Source of the DNA: Setophaga petechia
Lineage: Eukaryota > Chordata > Aves > Passeriformes > Parulidae
NCBI GenBank assembly: GCA_024362935.1
Contig: JANCRA010000001.1
Location: 53,045,501 to 53,109,500, forward strand
DNA: 64,000 nucleotides
Reading direction: 5' to 3'
Under the pieces are notes generated by a model that ran no database searches, had not been told where the DNA came from, and was given only the letters and a program-made list of their open reading frames with translations. The position numbers were made by a program, and so were the translations under genes. The stretch's first letter is position 1; the number at the start of each line of letters is the position of its first letter. Below, in pieces: positions 13,392 to 24,722 of the stretch.

Positions 13392-13809
13392 TGTCACCAT
13401 CATATTTTCTGAAAAATCCTCTTTTCCCAGGATTTTCTCCTGGGAAGCTGAGAAGCCTCAGAGAAAAAAGAAACAATATTATCTCATTTGCTTCTCCTGT
13501 GTTTTGCTGCTTTGGAATGTGGTTTGGAGCTTGATTATCCAACAGGTGGTTGTTTGATTGGTTTAATGTGAATTGTTTTGACTAAATGATCAATCACAGT
13601 CCAGCTGTGTCAGGACTCTGGAAGGAGTCATGAGTTTCCATTATTATTTTTAACTTTCTGTAAGTATCCTTTCTCTATTCTTTAGTATACTTTTAGTATA
13701 GCATTCTTTAATATAGTATAGATTATAAAATAATAAATTCGTTTTCTAAGAATATGGAGTCAGATTCATCATTTCCTCCCGTCGTCCAGGTGACCCTGAA
13801 AATACCACA
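13392..13809 (+). mobile_element. Solo LTR of an endogenous retrovirus, 6-bp TSD
   Basis: This is a 418-bp complete LTR running from TGTCAC to ACCACA. Landmarks are CTGAAAAATCCTCTTTTCCC, TTTTCTCCTGGGAAGCTGAG, AATCACAGTCCAGCTGTG, and an AT-rich promoter and polyadenylation segment ending in ATAAAATAATAAAT. It is flanked by exact 6-bp repeats GTGGAG at 13386 and 13810. A 6-bp duplication is typical of avian class II (ERVK, betaretrovirus-like) insertions. No gag, pol or env sequence adjoins it, so the provirus was lost by LTR-LTR recombination. It is related to, but clearly diverged from, the LTR at 20179. Confidence 0.9.
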
Positions 13810-13815
13810 GTGGAG
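13810..13815. repeat. Target-site duplication, right copy (GTGGAG)
   Basis: This is an exact match to 13386-13391 and flanks the solo LTR. Confidence 0.85.
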
Positions 13816-14325
13816 GCAGGAGAGAGAGGAGAAAAAGAAACTGTGCATATGCAAAACTGCTGTGAGTTCAAAAAGACCATTGCAGGGACATATTTCCCGT
13901 CATCTTCCCTTCCTCTCTGCTGAAGTTTTGGGCTGAAATCTCCCTTTCCCTGAGTCTTTAGCATTTGCAATCCAGAGGTGGCTTTCCAGAGCTCCTCTGA
14001 GACCCTTTCCCATGACATGCTGATTGCACAAACATTCCTGGCTCACCCACCAAATATGCAAGAGCAGTTATACTTCAGCTTGACCAACATGGTGGCATTC
14101 CTCAGCTTTCAGGCTGCAGCCTGCATACTTGTAAGACAAATACTGCAGTTGTTCAAGCATCTTAAACACATTTGCTCGTGCAAATTGGTGTGCATCTGTG
14201 CACACACATATTCACACACACAATGTTTCCAAGGAGAGAGTATATTAAGGTCAAGGGAGTTGAACTTTCCTTGTTCTCAAGCTTTATGGTAGCTGGTATT
14301 GTCAGCTCTGTCTTTTTCAGCAGGT

Positions 14326-14346
14326 TGTGTTTGTTTGTTTGTTTGT
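14326..14346 (+). repeat. (GTTT)n short microsatellite
   Basis: There are about five tandem GTTT units. Confidence 0.8.
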
Positions 14347-17318
14347 ACTGAGATCAGATGTTTACATGAGAGTCTCAGGTCTGATTTAAAAAAAAAAAGA
14401 AAAAATGTATATTGTGTTACTTTGCAGATGTATAAAAATGCTAAAATTTTATCTTAACAAAGAGAAGCTCACATTTACTTATGTGTGTTTTTTCAACTTG
14501 CTTGTTTTGAAATATGCCACAAGTCTTGCATTTGCAGTGTGTTATGTTTGGGAAAACAAAGGTAAGCATTGTATATTGATATCTCTCCAGCCTGCCTTGT
14601 CGTGCTAACATTTGTACAGAAAACTTGTCCTACAGAACCCACTCAGTGTAGGACAATACAGGCTACCTAACTGTAAGAAATAACTGCAGAAATCATTTTT
14701 TTGAAATAACTTTTTAGCCAAGAAACACAAAAGCCTCCCAGTGGAAATAAGTGGATTTCAAGTAGCCCTCTCCTATGCAAGAAAAGGCTCTCTCTTGCCA
14801 TGCCATGAAGAGGGGACACAGTTGCTCTCATGTCACTAAGAAAACTACCCTGCCCACCCAGTTTAATTATAAGCCTCATCAAGCACAAACCTGGAGCTCT
14901 CCAGATTTTTTTGAAGTTGTCACCAAATCCAGGGAGAAATAACAAAAGAAGTAACTTTGGGAACTGCTGTCAGACTAAAAGGGAAAGGAAATTGTTAATA
15001 GTTAGCTCATTAAACAGGGGGATATGAAGGAGTTAAAATGGAGTATTTCAGCTTTCTCACACATCCCATAACAAAATTTACTAAAAATTAAATAGAAAAC
15101 AGACAAAACATATCTGGAAATGGGAATTGACATTTAATCCATTGTCACCAAATCATCTTTAAAAGTAAAATAAAATTTCTTTCCTCGTGGAAATAGTCCA
15201 AAAAGAGAAAGGACAGAAAGTACATTATCAGCCATTCTGTCCCTGATCATTAGCTATAATTACAGGCAAAGGAGGGAGATACACTTGTAATGAATTACCT
15301 TGTGGTAAGTAGATTTTTAATAATTACTTCCTTAAATTGAGTTTTTATAATTGATTTCTCCTGTAAGATCAGATATTGTAAGATCTTTAAAACTACCAGA
15401 TTTTAAACAATGTCTATTACATTTTTTACTGAGCAAAAGCTGATGCATGGAAAATTAACTGTTTTCTCCTCCAGAGTCCTTGGCTTTCTCTTGTTTGTGT
15501 ATTAATGCCTCGGACAGTTGGATCCAGTTGTGTTATATTCTGGAAGAACATTTCTGCACAGACCTATCAAGTGGACAGCAACTATAACTCATTCCCAAAG
15601 GTTATAGGTTTAACAGATTATTCTTCTCATCTGGAAAGGAAGATGTAAGAAAAAATCCCTAATCTTTGGCCCTGGATTTTAGGAAATAGATGCCTCTGTT
15701 ATTTGCCTGATCTGTAGAAAGAGAAAAAGACATTAAAGACAATTCTGGTTTTCAGATTTTTGTTTGTCTCTACCTGGAACTGTAGGCTTTCTGCTGTCCT
15801 CAAGAGTCTTTCTTTTCATGCAAGAGGATATACACTTTTGGTAAATTGCTGATTTTCTGCTCGTGGCTCTTGTTAAATTGATGCTTCCATTCAAGAAATT
15901 GCAACAAAAGTTTCAACCCACCGGCACTTATAGCTATTTGCTTTTTATTTGTATTTCTTGCTTCAGATGTGTCATAGGGTGAGCTGGTGGGACCTATTAT
16001 GCGTGTAGACCTTGCTCCCATGTGTTGGGGAATTCTAGGCTTTCTGTTGTGCTAGCAAGTGTCCAAGAAGGAACACAGAAGATTTGATCTGTTTGCATTT
16101 GGAGAAGAAAACACCTTGTTTCCTTTGTCTGAGGTAGATTCTTGCAGAAAAAACTTTTGTCTATGTGCATTAGTTTAGGCTATTAGCCTAATTACACAAC
16201 ATGTAATCAGGTCTCCCTGAAAATAGGGACTGTGACACACCATCCTCACTGTTAAAATACCACAGAGCTTTTCTGGGGTCCCCTTTGCTCCACTGATCAG
16301 GAATCTCCTACCAGCTGTTTGGCCATTCCTTCCTACAGACCCATCTGCATGCAGTAAGAACTTCAAACCAAGGAAAAAGCACCTTATTTTAATGGCCTAA
16401 TATGGGGAAAGATGTGAAAGTGATTTGCTTCTCACTGCTGACTGTGACTTCAGCTCTTGCCTCCCAGAGTGCAAGCATCTGGCAGAGTTAACCTGTCACA
16501 GTATCCCTCAAAAGAAATGAAGGAGTTTTGAATTTACAATCTTGAGGCAGGCCACGGCTTCTTTCTGTCTAGGGCCTGAACTCATCTGAGCTTTTCTGTT
16601 CTCTCTGAAGATGGATGGATTTAATCAGCAGACAGTGATTGTAGTGTGAAATCAATCCTTCTGGACTAAGCAGTGAAATTTTGAGAGTGGCATTTGGCAC
16701 AGACACAGAGGAGAAAAATAACGTTTCTGAAATACAAAAGTGAATACTGAAATGCCCAGCCAGAACATGAGACCTTCCTAAGCCCTCCTCAGACCCACTG
16801 AAAGGCTGAGTTTAACTAAGTGCCATAGGGCACCCACAGAGATGACAGAAAATATCTTTGTATTGCATTATAAAATGGGCCCCCAGGTCTAAGCAATTAT
16901 TTATGGTTTGCCAGGGGTAAGCAAATGAAAGACAGAAGTGCTGGACAGGAGGAGACTGGGGCTGAGCAGTCAATGATACAGGAGTCCCCTGCAACCCTTC
17001 AGGTGTGTATTCTGGTATATTTTGCCTGCTGGTTATGCCATCACAGTTGGTCTTTAGTACCTCTTTAATTACATTCTTCACATCCACAGCAGTACCTCTG
17101 GATAAAACACTGCAATAGCCCCACCTTGCTCTGTGCATGTGTGGGAAATTCCATGTATTTAATAGTTAAAATCTGGTCATGTTATACAGTGTATATCACT
17201 TTACATCATATACTACTGGAAAAAGAGCTGCAGGTTGTAGTGCAAAATAATGTTTCTGCTATTTTCCATGTAAGGGAGCTTTCAGTACATTAAGTATATT
17301 TAATACTATCAAAATTTC

Positions 17319-17365
17319 TTAATGCTAACAAGCTTTTAATACAGAAAAATTAATGCTAACAAGCT
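17319..17365 (+). repeat. Perfect 16-bp direct repeat
   Basis: TTAATGCTAACAAGCT occurs at 17319-17334 and again at 17350-17365, 31 bp apart, consistent with a small local duplication. Confidence 0.85.
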
Positions 17366-18010
17366 CCCCAAGGTGAAATGTATAATATCTTATCTTCAGC
17401 TGAGGAGATTTCCTAAATTTCCTCATTCTGCTAGAGAGTTTTAATTCCCTATTGATTTCACCTTTAGTTCTGCAAGGCAGTGCTCAAAACTGGGTAGTTT
17501 ATTTTACTAAATCTGTCTGAGTATTGAAATAAATTCATGATAATTTTCAGAGTTGGAGAAATCAGTGATGGAAAAGTTTGAAAGATATAATCCAGATAGC
17601 CTGAAATCAGCATTCATAAAGTGTTTGAAAAACAGGCATGTTGTCTTTTTGTCTTCTGAATTTCCATTGCCAGACAAAATTTCCACTTTCAAACCAGGAC
17701 AATTTTTGAACAAACCGGAGGAATGAAAGATCAAGATCTAACCTGGTCAGTAAAATCTTCTTTGAATTTATTCAAAGAGAAATGGAGGCCAAAAATCTTT
17801 TGGGCAACTTTAGAGGTTGAATTTTCCATCCATTTTTTGGTAAGGACCAAATTTCTGAAGAGGCCTTTTCCATGTGAAAATTTTCATATAGCTCCAGCTA
17901 TATGAAAATAGCCTCAGAGTATTTAATTGTTGTCCTGTGACTGGATTGTTATTTAATGAATGGATCTGATCCTTAACTCCACTAGTACAATCTCAAAGTT
18001 TGCTTTGCTC

Positions 18011-18302
18011 TGCACCATGGTTTAAGCTCAGCCAGCAACTGAGGACCACACTATTTGCTCTTTCCTCCTCCCCCTGCACTGGGATAGGGGAGAAAATTAG
18101 AAGAGAAAAAGTGAGAAAAATTTGTATTGAGATAAGACAGTTTAATGGGTACAGCAAAAGCCATGCACACAAGCAAAGAAAGACAAGGAATTAATTTACT
18201 TTCCACAGACAGGAAAGCCATGTGTTTCCAGTATACATCAACACAAAGATCCATACTAGCTACTGTAAAGAGCATTAATGCTATCCCAGCCAAAACTTCA
18301 CA
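18011..18302 (-). mobile_element. Avian ERV LTR, internally deleted
   Basis: On the minus strand the element starts at 18302 with TGTGAAGTTTTGGCTGGG and runs to about 18011. The plus strand shows the 3' half as CCATGGTTTAAGCTCAGCC, then GCACTGGGATAGGGGAGAAA, AAAAAGTGAGAAAAATTTG and GAGATAAGACAGTTTAATGG, which is the complement of the LTR poly(A)/R region. It then shows the 5' end as CATACTAGCTACTGTAAAGA and GCTATCCCAGCCAAAACTTC. The middle of U3, including the TATA region, is missing, so the copy is about half the length I expect. I saw no target-site duplication. Confidence 0.75.
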
Positions 18303-20172
18303 CCCTTACAGATTCCCTCCTGAAGAAAGTTCAAGTTGCCTTGTCTCCTGGTGCCTCCTTTTCCACCAAGGGAAACACTTGAGGCCTGACTCTGGTTTAG
18401 TTTATTTTATTGCTACACTGAAATAAATTCCTGGTTTTCAATAAGCTACATGACAGCTGGAACCAAACTTTGATTCTCCATCTTTCCCCAGGGAAGCTGA
18501 AGTTTCTGTGAAAGAGTCCCAAAAATCAAGATGTCGAGTTTACAAGAGATGCCATGAAAGCTGAGGGCGTGCTTCAGATCTTGTAAGACACATTATTTGA
18601 TTTAAACAATTTAAATGTTCTCTCAGCAAAGATCAATACATTCTCAAACCTTGAGCTACATACCAAGGTGGGAAAGTGAGAATGAGAAAACAAAGTTGCT
18701 TTGACAATAATTTGCTTACTGAGTACCAAGGAACATTGTCTAGCACTTTGTCATCAAACACCTATTTGTGTATGTACACACTTGAGTATTTATTTAGGCA
18801 GTTTGCATCCTGCTTTACATTAATGGCTTGTTTAATAATGGCAAGAATAATTAATTACAAAAATATGGCCATTTTTCTCATAAAAATAAAAATATATTCA
18901 TTTTTTAACTAACAAGGCTGTTGAGGCATTTATATACCTGAATAGGAAATTTGTGTGATCTATTTTGATTCCTAGACTACATTATTAATAATGCAGAATG
19001 ATTCCAAGTGTCAGTGGTGTTTATACCAAGATAAGATTTGGAACAAATTTTTTTAAAAAATATGAAAGGACATTGAATTTACTGTGCTTGCAAATCTGCT
19101 GAGTTTGGGAAAGTTCTTCAGATGAGGTTTTAGAGTGACAGAATGATCCTCTGCTTGATTTCCATGAAAAATGCAATGTGTATTCCTGTCCTTTGATGAA
19201 TAATCAAAGACATCCTAATATAGACATCTTAACACTTTATCAGTGTTTTATTTTAGTCTTATCCAGAACTCTCTGGCTACTATAAGACTTCTTCCATTGT
19301 ATGGTGATCCCAGCAATCATTTCATCTTGTAGAGCATTGTGTAGCTTATCTCAAGATAGGTAGTTCTATATGTGAATGGATACTATAAAAAATAACAATA
19401 GGTTTACAGAAAAATCTGATTTAGTTTGAACCTTCTGAATATTTTTCTGCAGAGATATATCTTCACTATGATACAGACAATACACAGTTAAAGTTGTATG
19501 CACTTTTTCCCCTTTTTTCCCTCAGGAAAAAAAATCTTTCATGCAAAGTCTTGTACTGTAATCCATAAAATATGTTATTTGTCTACAGGCAGAATTCATG
19601 TAAAATTTCCATGCTACCTTTGTACATCAGCAGAGGGGCTTTAGTGTCACTGAATTTGGTAGTGGATAGCAATGCCTGCTTTTGATTTAGGGCCATTCTT
19701 AAACCCCCTCCCTGTTTGTTATTTTTCTGTAATTATAAACACAGATTATAGGGAGCATCTGGTTCTCAGCACACCCTTAAAAAAATCCTGTTCTCGATGA
19801 TGTTGAATTTTTCACTGGCATTCATGTGCACCACAATGAATTTCTTCTTTAAGCCTCAGCCTCTGAGGCTGAGTCAGTCATAGAGGGATGGAATTCAGGT
19901 TGAGTTTTCACCTTTTCTTGGAGGAGCTGTAACATCTGTGTGCATTCAAGTAGGTGCCTGTAATTAGGTAGGGGTAGAGGGAAAGGCTGTGGGGGATAAA
20001 GCACACCTTTCTCCCACCAGACTGGAAATCTCCCCGGATTATCCATTTCCTCATTTAGAAATGAGAACTTTATTCCATTCCATGGAAGCTGATTGGGTGC
20101 TACACCACCTGTGCCATGCAGCCTCTTGCTCTGCAATGTGCCTGTGTCCTGCGTGTCTTTTTTAACAAAATA
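18303..20172. other. Unique sequence, no gene seen
   Basis: A minus-strand open frame of 113 codons (19849-20190) is the only segment that looks protein-like; it is treated as a finding and not as a gene. A perfect 19-bp inverted repeat (CTCAGCCTC, one base, GAGGCTGAG) sits at 19855-19873. The rest is AT-rich. Confidence 0.4.
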
Positions 20173-20178
20173 CTTTCT
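20173..20178. repeat. Target-site duplication, left copy (CTTTCT)
   Basis: This is the 6-bp sequence immediately before the LTR start at 20179. It is repeated exactly at 20552-20557. Confidence 0.85.
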
Positions 20179-20551
20179 TGTCACAGACACATTTTATGAA
20201 AAATCCTTTTGTTGGGATTTTTTCTCCTGAGAAGCTGAGAGGCCTCAGGAACAAAATGTAAACAATGATTATCTGCTGCTGTGGAATGCAACAGGTGGAT
20301 CTGTGATTGGTCTCATGTGGTTGTTTCTAATTAATGGCCAATCACAGTCCAGCTGTCCGGACTGTCTCGGTCAGTGACAAGCCTTTGTTATCATTCTTTT
20401 TCTACTCTTAGCTAGCCTTCTGATGAAATCCTTTCTTCTATTCTTTTAGTATAGTTTTTATATAATAAAATAATAAATCAAGCCTTCTGAAACATGGAGC
20501 CAACATTCTCGTCTCTTCCCTCATCCTAAGACCCCTGCAAACACCTCCACA
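20179..20551 (+). mobile_element. Solo LTR of an endogenous retrovirus, 6-bp TSD
   Basis: This is a 373-bp complete LTR from TGTCACAGACACATTTTATG to CACCTCCACA. It carries TTTTTTCTCCTGAGAAGCTG, a CCAAT box on each strand (GATTGGTCTCATG and GGCCAATCACAG), a TATA-like AT-rich stretch and AATAAA signals at about 20460-20478, and a downstream CTCGTCTCTTCCCTCATCC. Exact 6-bp duplications CTTTCT flank it. The ends and the target-site length fit an avian ERVK-type element. It is less eroded than the copy at 13392, so it is probably the younger insertion. No internal viral genes are present. Confidence 0.93.
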
Positions 20552-20557
20552 CTTTCT
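20552..20557. repeat. Target-site duplication, right copy (CTTTCT)
   Basis: This is an exact match to 20173-20178. Confidence 0.85.
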
Positions 20558-22380
20558 TCATCTTGGACCCCAGAATTCATAACCAGTTATCTTATTTCCA
20601 AGATGTGTGAGCACACAGCAGCTGCTGTTTTGCTTCTGATGGAAGCACCATGCCATCTTCCATATTTTGTCCCAGTTATTCAAACTTCATGCTTCCTGCC
20701 TTCACTGAATTTGTGCTTTGCCTACCTTTAGAAAACCTCATCCACTTGTTCTTCCTGTCAGGTGGCCTACAGGCAACACTCACCATAAAGTCACATTTAC
20801 ACATCTTCTCTTTATTCCTATCCCATAAGTACTCTGTTGGCTCCTCATCCATTCCCAGGCAGAACTCCATGTTCTTCAGCTGATTCCTCACCTCTCACAC
20901 CTCATCTCACACACCACAGCTCACACCCAGCCCTTCTTTCACTCTCTATGTCCCCATCAAGCTCCCACCCTGTGGGACAGTGGGTGGCCAGGTGCTTCCA
21001 TGTGACAGCAGAGTCACCAGTGTGCCCACGGTGCTGAGCAGCTGTGAGGCATGTGATGGCATGGCCCCACTCATAATCAGGATAAATTTAACACTGCCTA
21101 GAGCAGGATTATTTCATTGACTCTCATGTGACCAAAGTTTGGAGCAAATTCAGATTATGCCAGCAAGAATGTCATCTTCCAGGTCAATTTTAAAAGATAA
21201 CTGCAAGCAGGAGCAATCAGATACTGTTCATGCTGAGCACTTTGTAATAGCACACTACAAATTTGTTCATTACTGCAACATCCCTGCCTGGAAAGGGACA
21301 CAGATGGCCCTCCCTGAGAAGCAAGATTGGGTACAGCTTTCTGCATCTCACAAAACGTGTCAGGATCTGAACAAAGAGCAATTATTTTGGGCTCTGTTTA
21401 CAATCCCTATGGTTTTCTAGGAGCAATGCTAATCCCTGGCTGTTATCTGCATTCTATTGCTAACTTACTGGAGCAGATAGCTTGAGATGTTAATCAATGG
21501 TTTGAGTTATTTTGCTTATCTAAAGAGAAAACAATATTGGTATAATTTCATCCTCTGTGAGGCAAAATTACCCAGAACATAAAGAATCATAATTTTCTGA
21601 GAGCATGGAAACATCCTTCAAACCCTTCAAACCACTGTCCCACCAGGCCATGCTAAAGTTTTCCATGAAATACTGCTGCAGAAGTTGTCTTTATTCACTG
21701 CTCTGTATCAACAAAATAAACTCCAAATCCAGCTTTCCCTGAAACACAAGTAAGCCCAAAGAAAGCATAATGAAAACTGAAAATCACTACAAATTAACAA
21801 CATTAATTGCCACTGTTTGTTTCACCCACAGGGAAAAAATACAATGCCACATTTCTTTCAGCAAGGATCATTAACAGGACTGAGGGAGACAGAGTGAAGA
21901 AAATATTGTTATGTATGGTATTTCAGAATTTCCCTTCCCTCTTTGTAGATACAGATTTGATATAAGATTTGATATTTATGGAGAATGGGACTAATATATA
22001 GCAAAAATTACATCCTGATACACCCTTTTAGAAGAGCATGCATTGATCAGGTGCTAGGTGCTGTTTGATGGATTTTGTTCATGGGTCTGAGTTTCACTGA
22101 AATATATTCTTGTCCTTGATTGTGAGATGACTCTTCTTTGGAGAGAACAGTCAGCACTGGCACTGTGAGTTCTGCATGGACACACTGGCTTCATCCTGGA
22201 CCTGCCCCATCACCACAAATTTATTTCATAGTTTGGGTTCTGTTTCCTTTCCATTGGCTTAAAAAAAAAGAACCCCCCAATCACAAAAAAATAAAAAATA
22301 ATTAGGAAAAAACAGAGCACTCTTAGGTCTTCAACATCATGATTAAAAGTTGCTATGGAAAATTCAAACAAACAGCTACA

Positions 22381-22545
22381 ACTCTTATACTCCCTATGTA
22401 TTTTTACTAAGTAAAACAAAATGTGTGGTTTTAATTTTTTATTTATTTATTTAAAGAGTATTATAAAAATGTGTATACTCACATATATACTCATAAATTC
22501 CCCGATGTATTTTTACAGAGTAAAATAAAAATGTGTATTTTTAGG
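22381..22545 (+). repeat. Diverged local duplication, about 110-bp period
   Basis: The segment with ATGTATTTTTAC, AGTAAAA and AAATGTGT at 22395-22425 recurs at 22505-22535, and the flanks (ACTCTTATACTCCCT versus ACTCATAAATTCCCC) also match. It looks like an old tandem duplication of about 110 bp. Confidence 0.65.
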
Positions 22546-23468
22546 GTAAGTTGCATCTAAATCATCTCTTTTGGGCAGTTTCCCTTTAGTAAACAGACTG
22601 TAATATGATATACCCATCTTCTGGTTTTTAGAACATCTATAAATGTCTGTCAGATTAAAGAGAGCAAAGCTCAAACACTTCAAACAACATAAAGAGACCA
22701 GAATCAGAAAGATATCTCCAACATTTCTTCATTGCTCTTTTGACAAACACAATGCATATAAATAATAACATGAGAAAGCAGCCCTTTGAAGTAGCTTTAG
22801 AAAGTAAACCCCTGTTAATAAAGTTGGTTTGTTGTTCAGCACACCACAATGAAAACCACTGTCACCGTGTGCTGTCTGCTGGGGCATTTGTCTCAGGCTA
22901 ATTGTTTTTTATTCTCTGCAATGACAGAGAAGCCTGCTGTGGGAAAAACAGAGCCAAAAGCACAGTTCCCACATAGGATTTGAGTGGGAATCTCACAAGA
23001 GTCTGACTGCTATCTGTGAGAGGATCTCCCTCTGGGACCTAATCCTCAGCAGTCTCTGCTGGATTCTGGGCTTTAAAGGCTGAGTTCAGCCTTTATCTTC
23101 AACTGATGAATGTGGGTGCTCAGCTGTGTGTCAGAATAGAGCCCTCCAGCTTGGTTTAATCCTTAAAATCATAATTCAATGCATGTAATTCTACTCTCCC
23201 CACATGACTGAGGCAATTGCAATAATGGCTGATAAAGATTCCCATTTCATGTTTTCTTCCTTAAATACCTTGCAGTGATCACTATGGAAAGATCTGTTGG
23301 CAGGGTCCCTACCATTTAACATCAATTTAAGAGCATTGATATACTCCATAAAGACAGATTAAATTAATCCCACAGCTCAGAATGCAAATCCATTTGAGCA
23401 AGCTTGCACTTGGAATTTATCCCCCTACATACAAGAGAACACTGGTTCAGTTAGACAGAAGGTACTGA

Positions 23469-23518
23469 CAGGTAATGCAGAAGGAATATTGTTCAGGTAA
23501 TACAGAAGGAATATTGTT
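23469..23518 (+). repeat. 25-bp tandem duplication
   Basis: Two adjacent 25-bp copies begin CAGGTAAT and end GGAATATTGTT. They differ by one base (G versus A at unit position 9). It is a recent slippage or duplication event. Confidence 0.9.
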
Positions 23519-24603
23519 ATGCATTCTTCATAATCTTCAGACCTTTCATATCCTTGCATGTGACCATGTGCCTTTTGCTGCTTTGGCAAGAGATATTCTT
23601 TCTCTGTACCTGTTATATGCATTAATGAGGTTCACTTGATATATGTGACTTTACCTCTTTTGAAACCCAGCTCTGGACAGTGTCAGGCTGAGCAAATTGT
23701 GGTCTAACATAGTCTGTAATGATGATAAATGATAGTTACTGGCCATTCCCAATTCTCTGTTAAGCCTTACCAAATTCCTGCACCCTCTCTCCCACTCAGT
23801 CACTAGCTAAGATTTTTTGGGTTTTAATTATCAGAACATTGGTGCTGGGTTGTCTCCACTGAGTAAAATTTTATTAGGGATACTTGCTGTGAGGACTAAA
23901 AGGAGGATTTTCCTCTCTAAATTCATATCTTGTGCTTGGGTCTGAGGAGGGTTCACTGGGTGATGCTCTGTTCAAAGGAAAGGAACGTGACATGTTTTTT
24001 TCTGTGCACATCTCCACTAATATGGGAAGAGATTTAACAAAAACAACCTATCCAGCATCACCTTGGCTATTGCATGGCCAGCCTCTTTCATCAAAATGAC
24101 ACAGGTGGGTGAAATACAAGAACCCAAAGCTTTCACCTCTACCCTCTTCCCTGGTCCCACGCAGGATCTCTGCCTCTATGCAAGTGAAAAGATTCCAGGT
24201 AAGGTGTAAACCAAGGTTTTCTTCCCTCTTTTGTCATTAGACAGTGCACTGTGACCAAGAGACATTTCAAGGTACTACAACTTCCATGGAAACAGCATCT
24301 CAAGAAATATTTTTAGCTCTTAATTACAGAAGCAGAAAAGAAGATGGAAAAGAAAAACATAAAAAGGTGAAAAGATCCATAATGCAAAAAGCAGTTAAAA
24401 GGATTTTGACCTTTCCTCATTTTCTTTTTCCTTTTTCTTTATATGTTCGCTCCCTTCTCACTTTGATTAATTCTCTTCACTGTCATCCTTTAAGGCAGTA
24501 TCAAAGATGATTCCAGTTGTCTTTTAAATGGAAAGCAAACAAGGGGTGATCTGGAACTTCACACAAGTGGCAGCTGTCTGCAGCTAGTGGTAGCACGAAT
24601 TTT

Positions 24604-24722
24604 CATAGAATCATAGGACATCCTGAGTCAGAATGGACCTACAAGGATCATCAAGGCCATCTCCTGACTCTGCACATGACAACCCCAAAAATCGCACCTT
24701 GTGGCTGAGAGTATTTTGAAAT
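24604..24722 (-). mobile_element. CR1 LINE, short 3' end fragment
   Basis: The plus strand shows CATAGAATCATAGGACATCC, TGAGTCAGAATGGACCTACA and AGGATCATCAAGGCCATCTC, the complement of a CR1 3' end of the subfamily that reads 'opinion' CCTGAGTTGGAAGGGACC in intact form. It is truncated at about 24722. Confidence 0.88.

Larger units (their letters stand above)
13816..18010. other. Unique sequence between LTR elements
   Basis: No gene is supported. Despite lying between two same-orientation LTRs it shows no retroviral gag, protease, pol or env motifs in any frame. It holds a short (GTTT)n tract at 14326-14346 and a perfect 16-bp direct repeat TTAATGCTAACAAGCT at 17319 and 17350. The block at about 15220-15370 contains many TAAT/ATTA cores. 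Confidence 0.5.
20558..24603. other. Unique sequence with small tandem duplications
   Basis: No gene or transposon is recognised. It contains a duplicated AT-rich block at about 22381-22545 and a perfect-but-one 25-bp tandem duplication at 23469-23518. An A-rich stretch lies at 22260-22310. Confidence 0.45.

Noticed and set aside
13392..20551. One full provirus with two LTRs and a 6.4-kb interior
   Set aside because: The two LTRs have different target-site duplications and clearly differ in sequence, and the interior shows no retroviral gene motifs. They are two separate solo LTRs.
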